DNA from: Leptospira sp.
GTDB lineage: Bacteria > Spirochaetota > Leptospiria > Leptospirales > Leptospiraceae
Length of the DNA: 6,249 nt
Assembly (NCBI GenBank): GCA_025457985.1
Contig: JALOTI010000123.1
Coordinates: 1 to 6,249, forward strand
Reading direction: 5' to 3'
Shown one piece after another: positions 1-5,988 of this stretch; positions within the stretch are counted from its first letter, which is position 1, and each line of letters opens with the position of its first letter. The position numbers and the translations under genes were made by a program. The notes under the pieces were generated by a model. That model was not told the DNA's origin and made no database searches. It worked only from the letters and a program-made list of their open reading frames with translations.

Positions 1-1
1 G

Positions 2-313
2 GAACAGCCGTTGAAATCGCGTCGATGTCTTGTTCCTAACTTGCACAGTACCGATAAACAGCATTTTCTATGGATTTCACGAGAATGTCAGATTTCCGGC
101 CGCCATATTGGATTTATGGTTGGCAATAGGCGCATTAATTTTGCACCACATTGTATGCTAAACATATCTAGGAAATGTCACCATGGCATTTATGTTTACT
201 CGTCGAAGGTTAGGAATGGAAGTGAAAATATCGGTCTGGGGGTAATTTATCCTCCACGTACAATAGGAGGGTTAACTAATGCATTCATCGCATCTCTGCA
301 CGGTATGCTATAG
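2..313 (+). other. Unidentified open stretch at left edge, possible gene remnant
   Basis: This frame is open from the left edge to the TAG at 311-313, about 103 codons without a stop. The other two plus frames are broken repeatedly over the same stretch. By hand count its third codon positions are about 36 percent G+C, below the roughly 42 percent of the stretch as a whole, which weakly favours real coding. The product would be unusually rich in Cys, His and Arg and contains no domain I recognise. The first ATG (11) has no convincing ribosome binding site, and the frame could continue from outside the window. It overlaps the start of the next open frame (280 onward). It may be the tail of an upstream gene, a decayed 5' part of the gene that follows, or chance. 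I see no RNA gene or mobile element here. Confidence 0.2.
265..281 (+). promoter_or_regulatory. Consensus Shine-Dalgarno plus ATG, out of frame with the gene it precedes
   Basis: AGGAGG (265-270), an 8-base spacer and ATG (279-281) form a near-ideal bacterial initiation site. The frame it opens runs only 21 codons, to the TAG at 342-344. The long open frame that ends at 963 begins one base later, at 280. The site is the best candidate for the original start of the disrupted gene. Confidence 0.4.
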
Positions 314-963
314 CGCTAGGCAATGTTCTGAGACTCAGCAATAGGGCCCAATTAATTCGAGGTAAAAATGTAAATTCATCCAGTTATGGTATATTAGATG
401 ATATCGAAACGGTATTTGCAAATCTCTTAAATCCATCATCCCCCTATTCGTATTTAAACAACTTAAAAGAGATTTTAGCAACAACGAAGGAAGCTAACCT
501 AACAACAGCTGATATATCTTCATTTCTGTTGTTTACGGGTAAGATTTTCCAAAAAGAAAATGAGTCAACAAAGTCGACTTTTTCGGCAATTCTGACAGAG
601 CAGGTTCCCAATCTGCTTCGCCAAATAAAGGGACGAACGAAAGCCATTGTAAGGCTACTAGATTCTCTTTCTAGAGAAGGTTTATTTTTAAATTATTTTT
701 TTAGAGAGGTGCGTAGTACTTATTCTTCTGCCGATATTTGGAAAGATTGGGAGAGGTTCTTAAAAGCTCCGATGGTTCAAATGCCGACCAGAGATAAAAA
801 TGATCTATTTTATAATATAGGTGAGATTTCATTCCTCTTTGCAAATCTCATCCAAACACCAACAAGACCGATGCCAACAGATTACTGGTTTGTTGATGTC
901 CAAAATCGAAAAGATGAAACGACTCTCTTTGATCGCTTTAACTTTTTATTTTCCAAAAAATAG
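280..963 (+). pseudogene. Hypothetical protein, 5'-disrupted (probable pseudogene or frameshifted gene)
   Basis: One frame is open from codon 280 to the TAG at 961-963 (227 codons). It gives a plausible, mostly helical soluble-looking protein with Leu, Phe and Lys/Glu-rich stretches and no predicted membrane segment. I do not recognise the family. No ATG, GTG or TTG occurs in frame before a TTG at 529, which has no Shine-Dalgarno and sits inside continuous protein-like sequence. The shorter version (529-963, 144 residues) is therefore unlikely to be the natural protein. A textbook AGGAGG (265-270) with 8-base spacing precedes an ATG at 279, but that ATG is in the neighbouring frame and stops at 342-344. 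A one-base gain or a two-base loss between 279 and 344 would explain this. The other possibility is that the 5' part lies in the open frame that ends at 313. The stop abuts the ATG of the FadL-like gene, so the two were probably co-translated. A sequencing error cannot be excluded. Confidence 0.5.
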
Positions 964-2316
964 ATGAAGCTACTTGTCTCAGTTTTTCTTATCTTTCTCT
1001 CCATTCGAATCCATGCTGGATCCTATGGCGATAGTTACGGTGCCCACCCAAGAGCACAGGGTATGGCGAGTGCAGTAACATCTTTTGTTAACAACTGTTC
1101 TGCACCGTTTTACAATCCTGCTGGACTTGGTAGAAAGAACGAACAAGAACTCCGTGAGGAGAAAAAAAATCTCCCCCCCACTGAACCCAACAACCAAACA
1201 AATGTAAACCAAGGCAATTTGGGAAGATCGGGATTTCATGAGCTCTGCCTATCATACAACCATGTAACTCCCATTCAGCAAACAAGTTTGGAGAGAAGAG
1301 AAAGATTTGCTAACACAAAGGATCATTTCGGAAGTTTTGGAGTGACACTCAATCTGAATGAAATATACGACTTTGGAAGAGTCGTACGTTTTGGCTTCAA
1401 TATTCTAACTCCCGCAACAGGAAACCTTTTGACTATCAACGATCAAAACCCGAATGTTCCTCGGACTTTACAGTCAGGAGCCGCTAACGAAAGACCAACG
1501 ATAACCGGTGGATTGGGAGTAGAAGTTTGGAAAAATCATATATTTTTAGGTTTGGGTTTTACGGCGTTTGCAAGAGGCGGGGGTTCTATCCTTTTAAAAA
1601 ACGTTCCCATCTCACCTGATCCAGCAACTCCCGATCAACAAGTGATACTTCAGGTAAAACCAATTATCAATCCCTCGCTAGGAATTCAGTTTCATTATAA
1701 AAATTTTGACTTGGGATTCTCCTACCGAAGAGAGACCTTTTTATCCGTCGATCCTGTGGCATCTAGAGCTCAAACAACACTGCTCGGTATTCAATTAGAC
1801 CTCGACCTAGCATTACTCGACTTATACCAGCCAAAAGTTTATTCTGGTGGGTTATCCTATCTCTATTTAGGAAAATGGAGAGGTGCAATCGATGTAAATC
1901 TAGAAAAATGGAGCGAGTTTAAACTCTCTAGAACTAAATTAACCTACAATGAACAAATTCAAGTGAAAGATACGACAAACGTACGAGTTGGTTTAGAATA
2001 CTTATGGAGAGAGGATACAAGCTTTCGAATCGGCTATGCTAGACGACCTTCGGCAATTGGCGATTTGAGTGGTAGGAACAATCTTTTGGACTTTGATAAA
2101 AACATTTACACTCTTGGAATGAGTTATGCCTTATCAGAAAGTTCAGGAACCTGGTTTCGAAACTTTAAAAAAGCAATAATCTTTGATTTGGTTTTGGATT
2201 TTCAATCTTGGTCACCTAGACAAGTAAACAAATCGATTCCGACTGAAGCGAATCCAAATTATAGTTTTAGTGGAAAGGCCTATCATATCGGAATCGGTAT
2301 CACAACATTCCTATAG
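964..2316 (+). CDS. OmpP1/FadL/TodX-family outer-membrane transport protein
   Basis: Predicted outer-membrane beta-barrel of the FadL/TodX/XylN family, whose members pass long-chain fatty acids or aromatic hydrocarbons across the outer membrane. Residues 1-18 are a signal peptide: Lys2, a hydrophobic core, and a likely signal peptidase I cut after Ile-His-Ala18. The mature N-terminus has the family hallmark, a segment on early gene products (RAQGMASAV, about 31-39) leading into FYNPAGLG at 49-56. This matches the conserved NPAGL motif that follows the N-terminal hatch. The rest is alternating polar/aromatic beta-strand sequence. The last strand ends in Phe-Leu rather than a terminal Phe, which is slightly unusual for barrel-assembly signals. 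At 450 residues it has normal family length. The ATG directly follows the upstream TAG in the same frame and has no recognisable ribosome binding site, so translation may depend on coupling. It converges on the DUF445 gene with a 5-base gap. The substrate is unknown. A role in feeding the nearby oxygenase is inference. Confidence 0.88.
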   Translation: MKLLVSVFLIFLSIRIHAGSYGDSYGAHPRAQGMASAVTSFVNNCSAPFYNPAGLGRKNEQELREEKKNLPPTEPNNQTNVNQGNLGRSGFHELCLSYNHVTPIQQTSLERRERFANTKDHFGSFGVTLNLNEIYDFGRVVRFGFNILTPATGNLLTINDQNPNVPRTLQSGAANERPTITGGLGVEVWKNHIFLGLGFTAFARGGGSILLKNVPISPDPATPDQQVILQVKPIINPSLGIQFHYKNFDLGFSYRRETFLSVDPVASRAQTTLLGIQLDLDLALLDLYQPKVYSGGLSYLYLGKWRGAIDVNLEKWSEFKLSRTKLTYNEQIQVKDTTNVRVGLEYLWREDTSFRIGYARRPSAIGDLSGRNNLLDFDKNIYTLGMSYALSESSGTWFRNFKKAIIFDLVLDFQSWSPRQVNKSIPTEANPNYSFSGKAYHIGIGITTFL

Positions 2317-2321
2317 ATTCT

Positions 2322-3530
2322 TTATAATATCAAAATTTGCGATGCACCAACGATTGCACCCAGAGTCGCACCGATTAAAATTAACAAAAATTCATCCTCT
2401 TGAAACGCTGATCTTAGTATCGTCTCAAACTCATTAGGTGGCATTATTATCATTTTTTCGGAGATGACCTGCTCTAGTTTCAAAGTTTGGCCGATGTATC
2501 CTTCTAACTCATGAGCATTTTGTATCGTTGCTTCTGTAAGTTCGTGAGCAATATGTAATCTTGCCTCTTCGTATTTTCCCCACTTGCCAGAAGCCAATAT
2601 TACTGGTTTTGTGATGGTTGCAAGACGATCTACCTGGACGGCAATCTGTTCGCGAATTTCTTCAATAAGCAAAACAGCCGCTTTCCCATAGAGTAACTCT
2701 TCTAAAATATTTTTTGGGCTTAGAATTTTTTCTGAGACTATCTTTGCAAATGCCCTGGATACTTCCTTTTGTCTTTTTAGAAAGAGCCCTTGGTATGTAA
2801 ATTTTCCTAAGTAAACTTTAGGCTCTAACGGACGAAAGATCATCTCGATAGCAAGATAATTGGTCAGATATCCAACTATAATCCCTTGAACTGGCAAAGT
2901 CCACGTTAGGGGAAAAAAATACCAAAAAACCATTTGAACCAATCCCAACAAAAATCCAAAGATAAAACCAGATTTTTCAATAAACTTAAATTCAGGTCCA
3001 CCTACTTCCTGGAACATTTCTACAATGATCTTAACATTCTCTCCAGTTAACCTACGATAAACGACATTTTTTATATCTAGTTTTGAATCGATATCAACTT
3101 GTAAGTCTTTGATAACTTTTTTAACGATATTCCCACTTTCTCTTTTGATCTTTAAAAGTATTTCTTCACGGATAATTGCTGGAATTTGGTTCCACAAATT
3201 GGGATCAATAGAATTTGCAAATTGAATGGTCGCCTTCTGGATAATTGGCTCAAGAGAAGGAAGGATTTCTTTTTCTGCAAGATTTGGATCTAATTTGAGG
3301 ACCAAATCCTTAACATTTAACAAGCGCTCAGTGATAACTTCAACAAACTTAGATCCAATCTTATCGGCCTTTCTGGGAATTATACCCTGCCAGCCAAAAA
3401 AGGGAGGTATTCCCCAAAACCGTAGCGGGTAAAAGGTCATTTTTAATGCCAACCAGTTGGTCACCCAACCGACAAATCCGTACGTAAACGGGATACTAAT
3501 CAAAAGAATTTGCGATTCTAAACTGTTCAA
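2322..3530 (-). CDS. DUF445 family integral-membrane protein with internal duplication
   Basis: A 402-residue member of the DUF445 family (relatives include Bacillus YheB), which has no established biochemical function. The N-terminal membrane segment (about 8-29) runs into the signature GWVTNWLALKMTFYP at 21-35, followed by GWQGIIPRKADKIG at 46-59. A long charged helical region (about 60-185) follows. Two more hydrophobic segments (about 187-228) lead into a second copy of the signature, GYLTNYLAIEMIFRP at 220-234, with its partner TYQGLFLKRQKEVS at 245-258. A second helical region follows, and a C-terminal membrane helix fills about 380-402. The start is TTG at 3530: a stop lies four codons upstream, and the next ATG (codon 31) falls inside the conserved motif. 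A GGTAGG sits 4 bases upstream of it, rather close. It is divergent from the oxygenase gene and convergent with the FadL-like gene. A membrane-domain organising or envelope role is possible, but nothing here shows it. Confidence 0.85.
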   Translation of the reverse strand: MNSLESQILLISIPFTYGFVGWVTNWLALKMTFYPLRFWGIPPFFGWQGIIPRKADKIGSKFVEVITERLLNVKDLVLKLDPNLAEKEILPSLEPIIQKATIQFANSIDPNLWNQIPAIIREEILLKIKRESGNIVKKVIKDLQVDIDSKLDIKNVVYRRLTGENVKIIVEMFQEVGGPEFKFIEKSGFIFGFLLGLVQMVFWYFFPLTWTLPVQGIIVGYLTNYLAIEMIFRPLEPKVYLGKFTYQGLFLKRQKEVSRAFAKIVSEKILSPKNILEELLYGKAAVLLIEEIREQIAVQVDRLATITKPVILASGKWGKYEEARLHIAHELTEATIQNAHELEGYIGQTLKLEQVISEKMIIMPPNEFETILRSAFQEDEFLLILIGATLGAIVGASQILIL

Positions 3531-3575
3531 AATGCCTACCTAACGCGAGCATGCCATTAGTCCTTTAGAATTCGC

Positions 3576-3603
3576 AATCGATCAACCGATTTCCGTACCG
3601 GTA
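3576..3603. repeat. Small inverted repeats in the divergent spacer
   Basis: AATCG (3576-3580) and CGATT (3587-3591) form a 5-bp dyad around ATCAAC. Five bases further on is the perfect 8-base palindrome TACCGGTA (3596-3603). They lie 46-73 bases upstream of the DUF445 start, where a regulator site could be. Dyads this short also occur by chance. Confidence 0.25.
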
Positions 3604-3636
3604 TTGCATTTTTGAAGAATTTGGCTTTTTTTTGAA

Positions 3637-3651
3637 AATTGTTTGACAATT
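3637..3651. promoter_or_regulatory. Candidate operator dyad over the -35 box
   Basis: AATTGT-TTG-ACAATT is a perfect inverted repeat with 6-base arms around a 3-base centre. It covers all of the TTGACA -35 hexamer (3643-3648) of the oxygenase promoter. A protein bound here would be expected to block RNA polymerase, so it is a candidate repressor operator. No regulator gene in the window can be assigned to it. The dyad itself is seen directly; its function is inferred from placement. Confidence 0.4.
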
Positions 3652-3670
3652 ATTTGCCACAGTTTATTTT
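3643..3670 (+). promoter_or_regulatory. Sigma-70-type promoter of the fusion oxygenase gene
   Basis: A perfect -35 hexamer TTGACA (3643-3648) is followed 16 bases later by TATTTT (3665-3670). TTTTAT at 3667-3672, with 18-base spacing, is an alternative -10. An A/T-rich stretch with an eight-T run (3626-3633) lies upstream and could act as an UP-like element. Transcription would begin near 3677, giving a leader of about 30 bases before the ATG at 3709. The -35 is strong and the -10 only moderate. Confidence 0.55.
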
Positions 3671-3696
3671 ATAACAAACGTGCGAAAAAGAATGCA

Positions 3697-3702
3697 GAGA
3701 GG
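3697..3702 (+). promoter_or_regulatory. Ribosome binding site that fixes the oxygenase start at 3709
   Basis: GAGAGG lies 6 bases before the ATG at 3709. The competing in-frame TTG at 3643 has no Shine-Dalgarno and is itself part of the -35 box, so this site decides the start. Confidence 0.7.
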
Positions 3703-3708
3703 TTAGCG

Positions 3709-5985
3709 ATGTTTTCACTTCTACCACCCACGATCAAAAAGACAGTACCCAAGTCAGGGAACGAAGCCAAAAACTCCACAGGATACCAAGTGAGTATCAA
3801 CGGCAAAGTTGTAGAGGCAGCTCCCGGCGAGAATATCTTAAGTGCGGCTCTGAGGGGTGGTCTTGATTTCCCTCATAGTTGTCGGGTTGGCGGTTGTGCG
3901 ACCTGCAAATGCAAATTAGTCGACGGACAAGTAAAGGAGCTAACCGAAACAAGCTACCTTCTTTCCGAATCCGAAATCCACGACGGAACAATCCTAGCTT
4001 GCCAATCCATTCCCAAATCGAATGTCCAAATTCAAGTGAATAACTTACAGACGATCACTGGAAAAGTCGTTAAACAAAAAATATGGAATGAAGATATCGC
4101 AGAACTAACAGTATCTTTGGATGAGGCGCTTTCCTATCGAGCAGGACAGTATGGACTTTTATCAATAGAAGGGCTGGATGTTGAAAGAAACTATTCCTTT
4201 GCCTGTTCACCTGACACGATAAACAAATCGACCAAACAAAATGAGGTTAACTTTTTAATTAAAAAAGTCCCTGGTGGAAAATTTTCTAACTACATACACC
4301 ACAATCATTTAATTGGAAAACAAACTAAGATTAAAGGACCCATCGGTGATTTTTACTTACGTCCTGGCAACTCACCCATCTTACTCGTAGCGGGAGGAAG
4401 TGGTCTAGCTCCAATCCTTTCTATACTCGAAAAAGCATTAGAGGATGGAGTCAAACGTCCTGTCACTGTTCTCTTTGGAGCAAGAAGAGAGAAAGATCTA
4501 TATAAGATCAAAGAAATTGAAAAAATTCAGAAAGCATGGAAGGGAAATTTTAAATTTATACCTATCCTTTCTGATGAACCCCAAAAAAGCAGTTGGAAAG
4601 GTGCAAGGGGTCTTGTTACAGAAAAAGTAAAAGAGCACCTAACAAAATCTACAGAAGCATATCTATGTGGTCCTCCACCAATGGTGGATTCAGCAACCAA
4701 AGTAATGATAGAGAATGGAATCTCAAAAGATAAAATCTATGCAGATCGATTTACCTTGATTGACCATAGCCTAAGTCTTAAGGATGAATACCACGCCGAA
4801 AAACCAAAGGCCTCCCTGTTCGATTATTTAAAGTTTTCCCTATTTCATTTGGTCGGACTCTGCGCTGGTGCAAGCCTCCTTCTTGGTGGCGGATGGATGA
4901 CTGTGGGTCTTATCTCGTTGTTACTGTTCTACACGATTGGTGATGCTATTTCAGGTGATGACACAAAAACTCCTGATTACAAAAATACAAAATTTTTAAC
5001 CTTTCAGCTTTGGATGGCATTGCCATTACTTTCTTTCATCGTCTTTTCCGCAGTCTGGGCAGTGAGTCCTGGAGATGCCTTTGGATTTGGAAGTTGGCTT
5101 TCTGCTACACTAGGATATGATTTTTTAGCCGCAAAATCTGCTACCAATGCATTCCATGTGTTTTGTGGATTTGTAATGACAGGTTTAATGATTGGACTGA
5201 TCGGAACCATCACCGCACATGAGTTAACTCATAGAACTTGGGACCCAATTTCCATGTTTTTTGGACGTGTATTACTTGCGTTTAGTTTTGATACGATTTT
5301 TTCCATTGAACACGTGTATGGTCACCATAGATATGTATCTACGGAGGAAGACCCTGCCACTGCTCCACGCGGGAGAAATGTTTATTTCCATGTTATTGCA
5401 TCAACCATAAAAGGGAATATTAGTGCATGGAAGATTGAAGCAGCTAGACTTAAGAAGAAAAATAAACCGGTTCTCTCGGTTCAGAATGCTTTTATAAGAG
5501 GTCATTTGTTGAGTCTTCTATTGGTGGCTTTCTCCTATGGAATTGGTGGCATTACAGGTATGATCTTCTTTGTTTGTTCGGCTGTTTGGGGAAAAGCTCT
5601 TTTAGAAATCGTAAACTATATGGAACACTATGGGATGGTTCGTCTGCCTAGTGAGCCTGTTCAGCCAAGACACTCTTGGAATACAAATAAACGTTTGAGT
5701 TCTTGGACTATGTTTAATTTGACAAGACACTCCCACCACCATGCACAGGGTGAAGTGGCTTACCAAAACCTACGTCCATATCCTAACGCACCAATGATGA
5801 TCAGTGGATATCTGACAACGATTGTAATTGCTTTGTTACCACCTTTATGGCATAAATTAATGACTCCCAAAGTTTTAGATTGGGATAAGAATTTTGCCAC
5901 ACCAGAAGAATTGGAACTTGCAGAACGAGCTAATGCAAAAAGTGGTATCCCTGAGTTGATGCAAACCAAATATCTATCGTTGTAG
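3709..5985 (+). CDS. Ferredoxin / ferredoxin reductase / AlkB-type membrane di-iron oxygenase fusion
   Basis: A 758-residue three-part redox enzyme. First is a plant-type [2Fe-2S] ferredoxin (about 26-111) with ligands Cys58, Cys63, Cys66 and Cys98. Second is an FNR-type reductase (about 114-348) with FAD motifs RNYS (160-163) and PGGKFSNY (188-195), and NAD(P)H motifs AGGSGLAP (228-235) and CGPPPM (320-325). Third, after a linker, is a membrane oxygenase (about 371-758). Its hydrophobic segments lie near 376-394, 396-411, 432-452 and 485-503, with more around 590-635 and 701-714. The di-iron histidine boxes are HELTH (504-508), EHVYGHH (534-540), NYMEHYG (636-642) and RHSHHHA (673-679), giving the nine expected histidines. 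NYMEHYG, the TEEDPA segment after box two (545-550) and the tail YQNLRPYPNAP (685-695) favour AlkB/XylM hydroxylases over ordinary acyl desaturases. Electrons should run NAD(P)H to FAD to [2Fe-2S] to di-iron. The first two domains have the order of XylA, here joined to a XylM/AlkB-like partner. Likely substrates are alkanes, alkylbenzenes or fatty-acyl chains. Automated annotation might call it a fatty acid desaturase. Confidence 0.9.
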   Translation: MFSLLPPTIKKTVPKSGNEAKNSTGYQVSINGKVVEAAPGENILSAALRGGLDFPHSCRVGGCATCKCKLVDGQVKELTETSYLLSESEIHDGTILACQSIPKSNVQIQVNNLQTITGKVVKQKIWNEDIAELTVSLDEALSYRAGQYGLLSIEGLDVERNYSFACSPDTINKSTKQNEVNFLIKKVPGGKFSNYIHHNHLIGKQTKIKGPIGDFYLRPGNSPILLVAGGSGLAPILSILEKALEDGVKRPVTVLFGARREKDLYKIKEIEKIQKAWKGNFKFIPILSDEPQKSSWKGARGLVTEKVKEHLTKSTEAYLCGPPPMVDSATKVMIENGISKDKIYADRFTLIDHSLSLKDEYHAEKPKASLFDYLKFSLFHLVGLCAGASLLLGGGWMTVGLISLLLFYTIGDAISGDDTKTPDYKNTKFLTFQLWMALPLLSFIVFSAVWAVSPGDAFGFGSWLSATLGYDFLAAKSATNAFHVFCGFVMTGLMIGLIGTITAHELTHRTWDPISMFFGRVLLAFSFDTIFSIEHVYGHHRYVSTEEDPATAPRGRNVYFHVIASTIKGNISAWKIEAARLKKKNKPVLSVQNAFIRGHLLSLLLVAFSYGIGGITGMIFFVCSAVWGKALLEIVNYMEHYGMVRLPSEPVQPRHSWNTNKRLSSWTMFNLTRHSHHHAQGEVAYQNLRPYPNAPMMISGYLTTIVIALLPPLWHKLMTPKVLDWDKNFATPEELELAERANAKSGIPELMQTKYLSL

Positions 5986-5988
5986 ATA

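Noticed and set aside
311..318. Palindrome TAGCGCTA
   Set aside because: Only 8 bases, with no spaced partner or promoter nearby; expected by chance.
444..647. Minus-strand 67-codon open frame
   Set aside because: It is antisense to the long plus-strand frame, with no ribosome binding site or recognisable motif.
529..963. Intact 144-residue protein starting at TTG 529
   Set aside because: No Shine-Dalgarno, and the same frame stays open with protein-like sequence for 83 codons upstream. It is treated as part of a disrupted gene.
979..1285. Two overlapping minus-strand open frames inside the porin gene
   Set aside because: They lie fully opposite a gene with a clear signal peptide and family motif, and their Cys- and aromatic-rich products look like antisense shadow.
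3556..3585. Possible DUF445 promoter on the minus strand (TTGATC, 18 bases, ACTAAT)
   Set aside because: Each hexamer matches only 4 of 6 consensus bases, too weak in AT-rich DNA to list as a feature.
3643..3708. A 22-residue N-terminal extension of the oxygenase from TTG 3643
   Set aside because: The TTG belongs to the TTGACA -35 box, has no ribosome binding site, and a better ATG with GAGAGG follows at 3709.
3709..5985. Calling the oxygenase a plain fatty acid desaturase
   Set aside because: The histidine-box wording, the NYMEHYG motif and the YQNLRPYPNAP tail fit AlkB/XylM hydroxylases better, though a desaturase-like reaction is not excluded.
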